This document shows, one piece after another, positions 20,751 through 33,300 of a stretch of 64,000 nt of DNA; position 1 is the first letter of the stretch; the number at the start of each line of letters is the position of its first letter. The position numbers and the translations under genes are program-made. A model generated the notes under the pieces. That model had not been told where the DNA came from. It worked only from the letters and a program-made list of their open reading frames with translations, and did no database searches. The stretch spans positions 2,480,001-2,544,000 of the forward strand of contig LUGG01000002.1 of NCBI GenBank assembly GCA_001683735.1, given 5' to 3'. This stretch comes from Grifola frondosa (taxonomy: Eukaryota; Basidiomycota; Agaricomycetes; Polyporales; Grifolaceae).

Positions 20751-21550
20751 GAGGAAGGGAGTCTGTACAAGCCAACATGGGGCACGTCACATATAAATAC
20801 CCGGACAGTAATTCCAAGCTTCGCGATATCCTTTTGACATAGGAGAGGACTCGACACATATCACGAGTTCGACCCTGTGATAAGCTCGAAGTCATATAAC
20901 ATTCTAGACAGACTATCTCGCCATCTCGTGGGGGTTGCCCTACAGCTTGGTCTTCACAACGAACAGGCAGAAGACCGAAGCAATCCGCAGACACAGCCAG
21001 AGAACAATAGGCATGAGAACAATCAATAGCCCCGGTCGCGTCTGTAGGGAGGAGCACGGCACTACCGAAATATAGGTGATCTACAAGCGTGAGTAAAAGA
21101 ATATGGGTTCGCAGTCACTTGAACACTTGGGAGCGCCGTAAGATAGCCATCATGTGGCACCCAAAGATATCATAGAACCATGAGATCGAGCTGGCTTGGA
21201 GACAACCTCACCCTACCAATTACTCACTCACATTATGCTGACACTACAATTAGTATTGGTGTCGCAATCATATTCCTTTCTCCGGATAGGCTTAAACAAC
21301 CGTGCCGATTCCCTATTCTGACTGGCGTGTAAGTCTTCAATACCACCGGAAGAGACGTCTTGGAAGACATACGTTTGAGAGACGAATCAAACGAGATGTC
21401 GACGATGATACAGCGCGTCATAAAAACATGAAAGACCACTAATCCACGAATGCGCGCAGGTCGAAGAGGATACCTCCGTTCATAGTGATACATTGACCTT
21501 GGGGATCAATTTCCGTGAACAACATACAATTATTTGCGGCTTGTAGTACT

Positions 21551-21921
21551 CACCAGCACGAAGTATGCTTCTGGCTTGGCCAGATATGACATCAACCCAG
21601 CAATGATGGGGGGATCTGCCATAGGAATATCCTGTGGAAAACTGAAACCGAGCCACCATCAAGTCCAGCTTGGACAGTCAAATAAAAGTAATGAATAAAC
21701 ATGCAACATCGAGACAACCTAAAACTCGACAACGTTGTCAATCATGGCCATTGTGTCTGCTTCAGAGGATATATCGCCGGAACGGCGAGAGCCCGCCAAC
21801 GCTTCGCCTCGATCGATGCAACTACAACAGCGATTTGCTCGCTCTTGGACCAGATATCGCCCATGGCAACCTCTAAATCATCGTCTACGAGACGTAGGAC
21901 AATTGCTTCGCCAACCTTCAT
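21551..21921 (-). pseudogene. Truncated SDR pseudogene T1
   Basis: An N-terminal fragment (21742-21921, MKVGEAIVLRLVDDDLEVAM) lacks the usual first 15 residues with the glycine-rich motif. It then breaks frame at AVPA (the same GTTCCGGCGATAT break as T2), after which ISSEADTMAMIDNVVE is readable in another frame. A separated C-terminal exon fragment (about 21551-21623, ADPPIIAGLMSYLAKPEAYF) follows. The NAG, Ser and YxxxK exons are absent. Non-functional. Confidence 0.8.
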
Positions 21922-21979
21922 ATCGAGGATAAGTGGAACATTTGTTTGAGAGTCAGTACCGTTACACGATGTCATATTT

Positions 21980-23148
21980 CTAATCGAACACACCGCCTCC
22001 ATCGATATTAATGCATTGGCCTAGGCAACGAGTGTCCTAAGTTCAGAGATCCCATAAATGATTTAACTCTGTTACTCACCCGTCACGAAGTAAGCTTCCG
22101 GTTTCACGAGGTAAGATACTAGTCCAGCAATGACGGATGGATCTGCCGTGGGAACATTGGGAAGTCCGAAAGACTATCACAACAGCCGTTCTATTGTCAA
22201 CACCGGTGAAAAAATACTAAAGAAAGCTCTGGTGACCTTCAATATTGTGCTTCCAGCGCCGCCATTGACGGCATCATCGGGGCGAGATACTTTCATAGAA
22301 AACCGTGGAAGGTTATATGCTAAAGTTTTCGATCAGAGTTTTGAAACTAACTCATCGGTGTAACGATGGCTCCTGGCGCGTAGGAATTCACCGTGATGTC
22401 GTATTTGGCCAGTTCCAAGGCTGCAATATTTCATTACGATAAGATACGATAAGCTACATTGGTATATTTACCTGCGCTCTGAGTTAGGCCCCGTACGGCG
22501 AACTTGGAAGCGCTGTATGCAGCAACATCAGGCGAGGCTAAAGAGATGACAGTCAGAATAGCGTTTACAGAGTCACGAAGGCTTACCCCTCTTTCCAGCG
22601 GCCGAACAAGCAGCTATACGTTAATTGTCAGTAGTGAGAGGTGTGCAGATTGTAAATTTTACCAATAATACGCCCTCCCCTTCCTTGCTTGATCATTTGA
22701 CGGGCAGCGTGTTTGAATGACAGCATTACACCTCGCACATTAATTGCCATAGTAGTCTCCCAATCTTCAACAGACGTGCTAAGCAACGATGAAATCCTTA
22801 ATATACCCGCATTGGCCACCATCTATTTTAAGAAATAATCAGCTGCACGACTAGAGGTTAATCATTGAATGGCTTGCGACGTACCACATCCAAGCCGCCG
22901 AGAACTTCAACAACCTTGTCGATCATAGCGATTGTTTCTTCCTCCGATGATACATCGCCAGGGACTGCAATCGCCCGCCGTCCTTTGGCCTCAATCGCGT
23001 TGACTACAGCAGCGAGTTCCCGGCCCTTGGATGCGATGTCATTCACAGCAACATCTAATCCGTCGTCTGCCAGACGTAGTGCGATTGCCTCCCCGATACC
23101 TTGAGCTGCACCTGTAACGAACGCGATACGGATGGTCGACTGTGCCAT
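21980..23148 (-). CDS. Short-chain dehydrogenase/reductase copy 2 (intact)
   Basis: Starts at ATG 23146-23148. Exon 1 is 22885-23148 (88 codons, MAQSTIRIAFVTGAAQGIGE... to GGLDV), exon 2 is 22663-22822 (MVANAGILRISSLLSTSVED, to RIIG), then a 27-nt exon (ACSAAGKR), an exon with DVAAYSASKFAVRGLTQ, one with ALELAKYDITVNSYAPGAIV, one with RPDDAVNGGAGSTILK, one with NVPTADPSVIAGLVSYLVKP, and a last exon ending CINIDGGGVFD with TAG at 21980-21982. Phases agree at every junction; about 265 aa, normal for a classical SDR. Motifs: TGxxxGxG, NAG, YxxxK. Cofactor likely NAD(H) by similarity to acetoin/diacetyl reductases, an inference. Substrate unknown. Confidence 0.85.
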
Positions 23149-23909
23149 GAGAAAGGGGTCTCTACTAAGCTCTGATAAGGCATGTCGCATCTAAATACCC
23201 GGACACTCTGTGAGAGCCAGATCACGCCACGTACTTCCGAGCTTCATGATATCTTTTTGACGTGGGGAAGAACTTCGACTAATATCACGAGTTCAACCCT
23301 GTGATACGGTCTCTGGAGGTCATGTAACGGGCTGCGCCAAGTAGACAGACCAAGTTGCTCGCCCGTGGCGGTTTCTCTGACTCGCCATACAACTCGGTAT
23401 TCACAACGAACAGCCTGAGGAACGAAGTAATCCGCAGACACAGTCGTGCGACGCCAGAGAATAGTGGACACGAGAGCAATCGATGGCGTCGCGTCTGCAG
23501 GGAAGAACGGGGTTCGAGGATGGCAGCACTAAGTACCCAAATATGGTTGAACTATAATTGACAGCGCAAGTAAAAGGATAAGTAATATTGGGTACTTACT
23601 AGCTAGTCTCGGAACCAGCCGTTCTTTCTTTCAAGTATTTATCTATGTCCCGGCGGACGTGCGACATGGATAGACTGTCTTATACGCACGGTCGACTAAT
23701 TTCGCAATTATAGTCTTTTGTACTAATGGACTTACACAACCATGCTGATTTTTCCCTGTTCTGACTGGCGTGTCAGTGCGTCTTCAACATCACTGAAAGA
23801 AATGTCTCAAAAGACATACATTTGAGAGACATGTAATCACACGAGATATTGACGATCATACAGCGCGTTGGCTCAAACTAGATGAAAACACGAAAGACCA
23901 CGCGCAGCT

Positions 23910-24287
23910 AGTGACGAAGTACGCCTCTGGTTTGGCCAGATATGACACCAACCCAGCAATGACAGGGGGATCCGCCATAATATCCAGCGGAAAAACAGCG
24001 AGCTACCAGACCATCAAATCAAGCTTGAACAGCCAGATAAAAAGTAATGAATAAACAGACAACATCGAGACCACCCAAAACGTCGACAACTTTGTCAACC
24101 ATGGCGACTGTGTTTGCTTCAAAGGATATATCGCCGGAACGGCGAGAGCCCGCCGACCCTTCGCCTGGATCGATGTAATTACAGCAGCGAGTTGCTCGAG
24201 TTGCTCACTGTTTGACGAGCTATCGCCCATGGCAACCCCTAATCCATCGCCCGCGAGACGTAGCGCAATTGCTTCGCCAACCTTCAT
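23910..24287 (-). pseudogene. Truncated SDR pseudogene T2
   Basis: Same architecture as T1: N-terminal fragment starting MKVGEAIALRLAGDGLGVAM at 24287, the same frame break in AVPA, then DISFEANTVAMVDKVVDVLG in another frame, and a C-terminal piece at about 23910-23979 (ADPPVIAGLVSYLAKPEAYF). Middle exons are missing. The shared break and deletion show that T1 and T2 come from one already broken ancestor. Confidence 0.8.
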
Positions 24288-24690
24288 ATATGGGATGGGT
24301 GGAACCTGGCAGTTTAGGGAGATGCCTCATGTACAGCACCCATTTTCGAGTTGCAGTTGTGTCATATTCAAGGACTCGGTGATTGACGATGTTGATATCC
24401 TGTCCGAACGAACGCAATCAAAATGGCATGGCATAGAATTGAGGGCTGATCGTTGTCAGTTTGGGCGGTCTGGACGTGATGCGACGCGTCGGGATCTAAG
24501 GCAAGGCGGGATTACATAACAGATGTCGAGGCCGACTATTGCCTAAATCGAACGCGCGGGCGGTTCCGCGCTGCCATTGTTGAGTCAGGAAACGTAAACG
24601 GCGCAAGGGCCGCTCAAGTTCCCGCGCCTCGCTGTCTTTCCCGTTGTCCTCTCTTATATGGCCTGCACCCCGTAGACTACACATCATCCA
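24288..24690. promoter_or_regulatory. Upstream region of the small heat-shock gene
   Basis: About 400 bp between pseudogene T2 and the heat-shock ATG. A TATA-like TTATATGG lies near 24653-24660, about 35 bp before the ATG. Heat-shock elements could not be called with confidence by eye. No ORF supported. Confidence 0.35.
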
Positions 24691-26111
24691 ATGTCATTCA
24701 ACCCCTACCACTATGTGGACTATTCGAATCCGACTACGCCTCGTGTATACTCTTGGGAAATTCCTGAGCAACCTCCAATACAAATGAATCCACAAGATCA
24801 ACCTCAAGAACAATCACAACAGCAGGAGCAGCAAGAGCAGCCGCAAGAGCAAGCCCAACACCATCAACAGCAGCAGCAACAGCAACAACAGGAGCGGCAA
24901 CAGCCCCAGCAGCAGCGAAGACACGAGCTATACCCAGTAACACCGTCCACAATCCATCTGCAAGAACAAATGCCACGTCAGCAGCGATATCGCTTTGACA
25001 TCACGACTGAAGAGCACTTCATACAGGCCAGCGCCAGCGCCAGTGAGGGCAGGCCAGGGTCGTCGCAGCTGCGCGGTGTGAGCAGGCCGCCGCTGCATGT
25101 TGACACCCGGTCATGCGCGAGCACAAGCCCCGGCGAGTCGTCCGCGGGTGTTGGTGTAGGGCCTCTGCGTACCCAGCATGCCCGCATGCAGCCAGTCCAT
25201 CCTTACCAGCGCCACCCGTCATCAGGGGCGCTTTGGGACTTGGCGTTGGGGCGGGCTCAGCAGCGCCTGCCGTGAGAGCGCGTCGAGTGAGTGAATTGCA
25301 ACAAAGGCAGATGGGCATGGGCGGCGCGAGTGTGCTGCCCACAGTGGGGTCTTCAATGGCTGTTTCCTGTCCTGCTGCGACCTCGTGGAGAGACAATTTG
25401 TTGAGACGCCCCACCGATAACATTAAGCCCGCGACGATAAGGTACGCCGCTTGACTTACCCATTTTCATGTGTCCACTCCGAGTTTACGCCTGCGCCGCG
25501 CCCTCTACCTGTCCTCTTCATCCACGATGAGCAGCCCTGGTCCGGAGCAACACCTGCGCCAATCGGCGCATCGCACACGCCTCCTCGTCCACAAGCACAA
25601 GCGCAAGGCACGGTAGCTGCGCCACGGCGCTACAACATCTGCACGGACGTGCACTACAACGCTGAAGAAAACATGATGACCGCCATGCTCGAGCTACCTG
25701 GTGTCAAGAAGGCAGACCTGCAGCTCACAATGTCTGTGTGCCCTTACAGCCGCGTGCGTCAGCTGACCGTCTCGGGCACATCGCGCCCTGCACTGCCCGG
25801 GATGGGCACGCCGTGCTTGAGCGCAAATTTGGGGAGTTTGCGAGGACACTATCGTTCCTCCAGGGACTAGGGTGAGTGTATGCGCAAGCTACCGACAGAT
25901 TGGCATGATCTGCGACGGTGGTTAGGCTGAGGACGTTGTGGCGATATTGGAGGATGGAATACTCACTCTGAGGATACCGGGCGGGCAGCGCTCTGAGACG
26001 AGCTACGACAAGACATCCCCATTCGATGATTCAGAGGCCTTGCTGTGTGAGCAGACGAACTTAGTGAACACCAATTCCCTTTTGCATGCAGTGATACCTT
26101 CGCACCGCTGA
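24691..26111 (+). CDS. Small heat-shock protein (Hsp20/alpha-crystallin domain) with Gln-rich N-terminus
   Basis: ATP-independent chaperone of the cytosol by family. The N-terminal frame from ATG 24691 has a long Gln/Glu-rich tract (residues about 32-75). The alpha-crystallin domain is split: 25620-25800 encodes RRYNICTDVHYNAEENMMTA and MLELPGVKKADLQLTMSV, then HAVLERKFGEFARTLSF in another frame after a short G run at 25799-25801 (one G missing), and after an intron EDVVAILEDGILTLRIPGGQ, the conserved A-x-x-x-n-G-v-L/I-T-L motif. Exons between about 25220 and 25500 are uncertain: the frame with ALGLGVGAGSAAPAVRARRV continues the protein better than the one that stops at 25275. The stop at 26111 is tentative. 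Confidence 0.75.
24790..24920 (+). repeat. CAA/CAG-rich glutamine-coding tract
   Basis: Imperfect CAA/CAG/GAG triplet run that encodes a Gln/Glu-rich segment with a pure run of nine Gln. Mixed CAA and CAG codons make it less prone to slippage than a pure repeat. Length variation between strains is likely. Confidence 0.85.
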
Positions 26112-27674
26112 ATATTTGCTTTCCGCATTCTTGCTAACTTGCACAATCCAAAATGTATCATAGCTCGATACCCTTTCTCCTGTTCCATCCCCCTAATAGC
26201 GTCGTCAGTTTCCGTGCTTTAAAATCTCGCTTTCAGCTCTCCTTTGTATACGCAGCATGAACGTATTCTCCGTATTTATCTCCGTAGCTTTAGATAGGGC
26301 TTTGTGACCAAGGCAAATTTGTGAATAGTAATCATGGTGCATTCTCCGATGTCCACAGTAGACTGCCTGATGATACATCAACAGGATCCACTCTGGACAA
26401 CAAAGAATCATATGGTGTGACCAGCAAGCCTACCAATGATACAAAGAGATGTTCATGGCTTCCACGGGCGGAGCAAGACTCAAGATAAAAATTGTTAGAA
26501 TATCATTGACATAGGATGACAGCACAGCAGATATACAGGTATAGGCGCATACAGCCAGGACAATGGTCGAGCGCGACTCACGGGCGTGAAGAATGATGTG
26601 TCGAACGGAACAAGGAAGTGTGCAGAAAAGCAGCCCATCTATGAGAGCTAAAGAAGACGTACCATCAATATCGACTTCATGGATTCAGCCCTTCGACCTC
26701 CACGGAGTGAAGGAGAGTATCCTTTCGCATGGTCATCTAAGGACAGCTTCAGTTGCCTTCCAATCGAATCAATAAGAAGCTTCTTACCCACAGGGGCCTT
26801 GGGTCTTGCATGCGTAGTTAGGTCGCTCCTTTTCATACCTGAACCTGGAAGGGCCAAACGCTTAAAGCCGATCCTTCTGTAATTCACGGGTCCCGCTCCG
26901 GCAACAAAGAGTCGGCGAAACGTCAGCAGGCCGACGTCGTATTATATGCTCAGATTATGCAGCCCATGCGGATTCGTCAGAACTATCAGCGCGCAGAGAT
27001 GCTGGTCGCGGTAATTTCTAGCGAGAGCACCAGGTACCGAGGCGGTATATGCTGCCTGTGACGTTGGCGTACTACTTGTTAGCATTGAAAGCGGTGAAAG
27101 CTCACGCAGCGAGCTAGACATCTTGGCTGACGTACCGTTTGCCCCCCAGAGGCTCTCTCAACAACATGGTGTTAAGGCATGCGACCTGGGCTGAAGTGGA
27201 GGAAATGATCGAGCTGTTGCCGGATAAGTTTTCATCCACCCCGCATTCTTACCCCGCACCTTCCACCTCTCGTCATGTAAATCTTGAACCCCCAACACCT
27301 CCCCTCTCCTCCAAATTTTAGCGTATCTGGCTCAAGACCAATGCGAATGCTGGAGCTGCCAAGTCATAAGATCCGACCGAGTCTTGGAGATGCGGCAGAC
27401 GCTTCGTTGAACACATGGCAGGTCATGCGAGTGGACGGGAAGAAGGGGTCGTCGCACGCTGAGCGCGAATGTCCACTATTTGGTCAACGATCCGCGGCAG
27501 GCTTGCATAAACTATTGCCGGGAGAATGCAGGTGATGGGAATAACATAAGGGGCAATAGCTCCTGCTATACATGGCTTTCCTTCCAACATCCATGTTCTT
27601 CCTTCCGACCCCCTGTTCTTTTCCCTAAATCTACTTAACTCCTGCGACTCGCCCGCTCTTCTCCTCGTTTCGGC
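26112..27674. other. Intergenic, no supported gene
   Basis: About 1.5 kb between the heat-shock gene and the P450 gene. Only short ORFs without motifs on both strands. The last 150 bp (27540-27674) are pyrimidine-rich and form the likely P450 promoter and leader. Confidence 0.5.
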
Positions 27675-29858
27675 ATGTCGCTCCTACAAGCACTACCAAG
27701 TCCTGATATTTCCTCTGCAGTTATCCTGTGTGTGGTCGTGGTGTCTCTTGCCCATCTGGTGCCATATTTCGTCGACCCTCATGGAATACATTCCTATCCC
27801 GGACCGTTCTTAGCAAAATTCTCAGACATATGGCTGGGCTGGACTGCTGCACAGGGTCATCGTTCCGAGCGTGTTCACGAGCTGCACAAGAAGTATGGTG
27901 GGTGCTCGTATACACTATCTTTTAGTTTATCCCTTAGCCCTGAGTAATTCTGACGTGCATTAACAACATCCATTCTCATACAAGCATCCACGAAGGCGGC
28001 GATCCACTCTCACCGCTGGTTGAGGGTTGATTGTCTTCAGTGGCCAGAGCTTTCGCTGCGCCAAGCTTATCTGAATAGCTCTCAGGGCCGCGGACATTCG
28101 CGGCTGGAGTGTGAAAATCAGAAGCGATGGTCGTCTGTGTTCATAAAGACGTGTTCTGCAGCTGATGTCCATCAGCCTGCGTTCTCACAGTCTTGTCGTT
28201 TCCCAACAAATGCTAATCGAACACTCTGACCTTCTTAACAGGCACATTTGTCCGTATTGCGCCAAATCACCTGTCCATCTCCGACCCCGACGCCCTGCAA
28301 GTGGTGTACGCACACGGTAACGGTACACTCAAGTCTGAATTCTACGATGCCTTCGTTTCCATCCAGCGCGGCCTCTTCAACACGCGGTCGCGTCCCGATC
28401 ACGCGCGCAAACGCAAGATAGTCTCCCATATTTTCTCTCAGAAGAGCGTGCTCGAGTTTGAGCCGAACATCCGGTTACATCTCACTACGCTCTTCAAGCA
28501 ATGGGACCGTCTGTGCGAGGGTGGCTTGAAGAGCCTCTCGGGTGATGAAGGCGAGGGCGGGTGGAAAGGACGTGATGGACGCGTATGGTTCGACTGCCTT
28601 CCGTGGTATAACTACCTCGCATTCGACATCATCGGTACGAATCACCAAAGAATTGCTTAACTCCCGCTGACGCGTTCTAATGACTAATGGCAGGTGACCT
28701 GGCATTCGGCGCGCCCTTCGGTATGCTGATCGCGTGCAAGGACTCTGCGCCTGTGGCGACCTCGCAGAAGGACGCGATTGCGTCGTACGGGCAGGAGTGC
28801 AAGTCGAAGTTCGATTACTTCCCCGCGGTGCAGGTACTGAACGCGGGGAGTACTCCGCGACGATGGGCGTGCTGCCCCCGCACTGGCGCCCCCTCGTGAA
28901 GCGCCTGCCGTGGTTCAGCAAGGGCAGTCTTGCTGTGAAGCGCCTCGCTGGCATTGTGCCGTTGCTCGGTCGTCCAGCGTTTCAACACGCCGACGGACCG
29001 CGCGGATCTGCTTGGGAAGTTGCAGGAGGGCCGGGACGAGGAGGGGCGTCCGATGGGCCGGGAGGAGCTTACGGCGGAGGCCCTCACGCAGCTCATTGCT
29101 GGATCTGATACCACGTCGAAGTTAGCCTCCTTTTTCCCTGTTATTGTGATTTGTCGCTGACCGTCTTCCTCTCTCAAAGCTCGTCCTGCGCTCTCACATA
29201 CCACCTCGCACGCAATCAGGACGTACAGGAGAAGCTTCAGCGCGAGCTTGACGATGAGCTCGGCGGTGAAGACGACCCCGTTCCGACGTACGAGCAGGTG
29301 AAACGCCTCCCCTATCTCGAGGCGGTGATCAACGAGGCGCTCCGTATCCATTCCACATCGGGCATCGGCCTTCCGCGCCTCGTTCCTGCGGGCGGACTTA
29401 TTGTCTGTGGCCGCGAGTTCCCCGAGGGCACCGTATTGTCTGTGCCGACATATACGATCCATCGGGACCCTGCTATATGGGGCGAGGATACAGAGGCGTT
29501 CCGGCCTGAGCGCTGGTTCGAGGCAGACAAGGTCGCGGTCCAGAAGACGTTCAACCCGTTCTCGTTTGGTCCGAGGTGAGTGTGCTAGGAGGTCTTTCCC
29601 GATAAACGTACTGAACTGTGTTGCTAGGAGCTGCGTCGGAAGGAACTTGGCAAGTTTGGAGCTCCTTGTGATAGTCGCCTCGATCTTTCGGCGGTATCAC
29701 TTCGTCCTCGAGGATCCGAATGCAGATGTACGTGCTCTATCGTAATGGATTATCTCCTTTCTGATCCCCTTAATGTTGTGTTATAGCTCGAGACGAGGGA
29801 AGGCTTCCTTCGTAAGCCCCTCGAGTGTAGAGTTGGGATGATGCGCCGCAACGTGTGA
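27675..29858 (+). CDS. Cytochrome P450, CYP53-like (benzoate para-hydroxylase family), frame breaks in exon 3
   Basis: Membrane-bound haem monooxygenase; CYP53 members para-hydroxylate benzoate and related aromatics in the ER. Exons: 27675-27897, 28242-28634, 28694-29120, 29180-29575, 29628-29727, 29787-29858, about 535 aa. It has an N-terminal membrane anchor (AVILCVVVVSLAHLVPYFV), I-helix LIAGSDTTS, K-helix EALR, the FRPERW block, and haem-binding FNPFSFGPRSCVGRN. The CYP53-like segment is GTLKSEFYDAFVSIQRGLFN. Exon 3 changes frame at the GGGG run 28845-28848 (NA/GEYSATMGVLPPHWRP) and again around 28951-28979 before VQRFNTPTDRADLLGKLQ. Intron 1 is long (344 nt). Subfamily assignment is from memory of the family and needs alignment. 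Confidence 0.88.
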
Positions 29859-30346
29859 TATATCGCCTGTGTCTTGGGAAGGGCCGGAAGCTGACAATTC
29901 TCGCCACTGAATTCTATCTGTACATATGGAATCGTCGATACGGTACTTGTATACAATTGTGACATCGGCAGGGTGGCGTTCTTGGCTCCGTCAGTATGCT
30001 TAACTCGCGACACGTTATAGAAGAAACCTCCAAATCAGTGTCACGCAAGGTAAGGAAGTTTGAAGTAGGGTCGTATGATGCACGTTCTGAGGTTTAGCCG
30101 ATACATGGCTGCATGTGTATATATGAAGTGTCCCTGTTTATCTCGTTTATCAATATATATTGTGCACAACTAGTGGCGAATTCGCGGTAAGAAGCATCGG
30201 GAAAATCGGGAGACGCCTACTAGAAGTTATGTTTCCCTACTTAATATGAGTACCAGAACTGGCGAATACGTGTAAAAATATTTGAAGACATTCTTAAACT
30301 AGGACTAAGACTGCGATACACTTTGGGATTGACTTGCGATACATCT
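29859..30346. other. Intergenic, convergent 3' ends of the P450 and LTN1 genes
   Basis: About 490 bp of AT-rich DNA between two convergent stop codons. It should hold both polyadenylation sites. No ORF supported. Confidence 0.5.
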
Positions 30347-33300
30347 CTATATGATTTCTGAGCGGCAGAGCGGACAACTTGAAGAATGGCTTGTTTGGAA
30401 CCACTGATCATACGACTATTCAGCTCATCGGAACAATAACGGATACGATCGAAACCGACCTTGTACAGACAACTCGCGTGGAAGCGGTTCTTGCATGTTT
30501 TACATGGCTTGCGGGGTAGACTGTTATCCGTAACGTTGATGACACTGCAACGCAAACTCAGCCGAGGAGACCTTGCAGTTCGCAAGAGACTTACGAGTAA
30601 CAGATGGCGCATTCTGCCACTCCCTCGAAATAAGATGCGACATTCTTCTTCCAGAAGCTCAGCCCATCAATGATGCGCCCACTCTGAAACCTTCAGGTCA
30701 GAAAGAAGCCCTGGAGCATGATCTGGACACATACTTTGAACGAGAGGATTTGTTGAACGCCGAGAACCCATGCCCTCCATCGCTCATCTGCGACGCCCAC
30801 TCGTTTCGTATCTATAATCTCGATGGAATGGAGAGGCCAATCAGACGGTAGTTTCAGCGTGAGCTCCAGCTGATTTTCATCCACCGTATACGAAGCCGTT
30901 ATTTCGTTAACTGCACTCGCGACTTTGATTGTAAGATGTTCGTCCGAGAGGTCCTCTGAAGCTCCGGCGCTCTTGACCTGTGCTAGTTCCGCCTTCACGA
31001 TGGCAGGGGAGAAGTGGCTCGATGTGTACGATGTGACCGCATGAGACAGCTGTCGATCTCGGCAGTCTAGCAACCAATTTCTGATGAGGGATGGTACCAG
31101 GAGTAGGGCACGATAGTAAAGATGCGCTGCCAGTAACTGGAGGCTCATTGAAGAGTCCGGTGAATAAACTACATTGACGTGAGTCATGGATAGATGAATA
31201 CGAAAATAGACTTACAATCAAGATAGAACTGGTCGATCGCCCATATATCAAGCTTGAATGCCTTGACAGTTCCCCCATACAATCCTAGAATATTCAGGAT
31301 GCTCGGAAGGAATTGTGAGGTGATAAGACCAAGATCTCGAAGTTGGTCGGTATAGCCGGATTTGACTTTCAGGGACTAGGAAGCTGTGTGAACCTCAACC
31401 CTGAAAGCAATCACGATCTCAACATACCGCATCGGTGAACAAGTCAAATGTCACCATCCATGCAAGAAGGTATCCGAACCAGTCCTGTGAATGACTAAGC
31501 ACGCAGCTTTCTGGAAATATAGAATTTCACTGCACCTGGCCGGACTCTTCTATGCCATCTTCGTGGTTCAGACTACGTTGCAAAATGTCAATTAATTCCG
31601 GAGGAAGTTCCGACTTCATGGTGCCTTCTGAGTCGACAGCAGCCTCAAGAACTAGATGTTCTGTATACTTCTTCGCCGCTTCGTGAAGTAGTTGATAAGC
31701 CATTCGCTGGACGTCGACGGACGATTCCAAAAGCAGATGGCACATCTGATAAAACGTTACGTTCGTTCTTAGTGACGATTAGAAGTGTTTGAATCACCTT
31801 CGGAAGAGTGTCTTCGCTAATGAGGTCGTTTGGCAGATCTTGGACAATCTGTAGTGCGAGCTCGCGACAGATGGACAAGGGTACAGACATCCTTTCGACG
31901 TCTACTTTAAATAACCTGAGTGAACGGCTCGGCATCATACTATCTCACTCACTGAGTTTCGCCCCTACAAGGTCTCGGATAAGAGATAAATCTGCTGCTC
32001 GTCTGTCTTGCCAAATTGCTCGGAGTGATTTATTCGTCAAAGCCAGTTCCTGGATGGCGATGAACAGCCGCAATGTTCGACTTAACAATACTAGTGTGGA
32101 CGCGTCCTCAAATGAAGAATTCTATGCAGCAATGGATTAGAATTTGCACGCTCAGCACCAAACCGATAAGCATCACCTCAAGATTGTTCTCCACCACGTC
32201 GAAGATCAGATCCCAATGCGCTCCAGGTATATTCTGCAATATTGGGACAAGGTGCAGGAACACGAGTGTCATCTCGCTTTGAACATCTTCATCCAAGTCC
32301 TCGTCGGAGGTGATCCACTGTTGACACGCCTTCACGAGGTTGACCGCCCTCAGCTGCGGCAAGAAGACGACATCCGAATCAGGATCCGGCGCGGTGGCTG
32401 CAAGCCTACGGAGTAGCCACATTCCTTCGGTATTCGCCTTTGAGGGAGGCACTCCAAGCATGTTGGCAGCTAGCTCGTTCCTGTAGCGATCGAGGCGTGG
32501 AGGCTCAGGCGCATAACGTGTGACGGCTTGAACAATAGCTAATGAGGCACTAGGAGCTGCACACGAAAATCAGTTTATCACGAATACTTCACTGAAGAGA
32601 TACTGACCAATTTTCTCCATCTTCCGAGCGATCAACATCCATTGATCCGCTTCCGCTTTGGTGACGGCACTAAACGCATGCTGCAAGATCATGTACAGCA
32701 CTCGAGACTCTCGCACATTGTCATCCTGCTTCGCACGGGTGATAAGGTCTATTACAAGCTTTCCAGCGCCATCAAGATCGACATTGGCTTGTTGCTCCAG
32801 TGCCACGGAGACGACACTGGGGTGCCATCCCTCTTGTGATGTTGATGTCAGCAGATAGGTGGTCAATTGTTGTACCTTCGCAATCAGCTCCTGTAAGTCA
32901 GCCTTTGTGACATGATCAGCAAATATCGGACTCTGGATGGACGGAATTTGTAGCAATTCATCGGCATAGAGGGACAGGGCGAGGATGTGTCGTAATGCCC
33001 AAATATTCCCCTTGGCTGTGTGACGGTCGTCGACGAGATACAACAAAAGGCCATGGACAATGCGCGCATATGCCGAGTATCCTGCATGGTCGTACTCTTG
33101 TTTGGAAAAGCGTTTTGACCTGTATAATGATGAGGGGGAGCGAGAGGGTCAACGACGGCAAGGCTTGCGTCTTGAGGCACAGATGGAAGATGTTCCAGCA
33201 TAACGTCAAGTTCGGCTCTATCTGGGAAGATGTCTACCATGACATCGACTTCCAGTGATGGGCAAGGACCGGCAAGCATCCGTAAGATGTGTTCAGGTCT

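Larger units (their letters stand above)
19571..24287 (-). repeat. Tandem duplication of a 2.4-kb SDR unit
   Basis: Two units in the same orientation, each holding a full-length SDR gene plus a truncated SDR pseudogene. Unit spacing measured at three landmarks: stop codons 19571 and 21980 (2409 bp), start codons 20748 and 23146 (2398 bp), pseudogene starts 21919 and 24285 (2366 bp). Flanks between genes also match, for example TAAATACCCGGACA upstream of both full copies, and GATACAGCGCGT/CATACAGCGCGT upstream of both pseudogene tails. Confidence 0.9.

Noticed and set aside
10812..29858. Biosynthetic gene cluster (HMGR, SDRs, P450 together)
   Set aside because: No terpene cyclase, prenyltransferase, PKS or NRPS gene, transporter or regulator is in the window, and the genes lie among unrelated ones.
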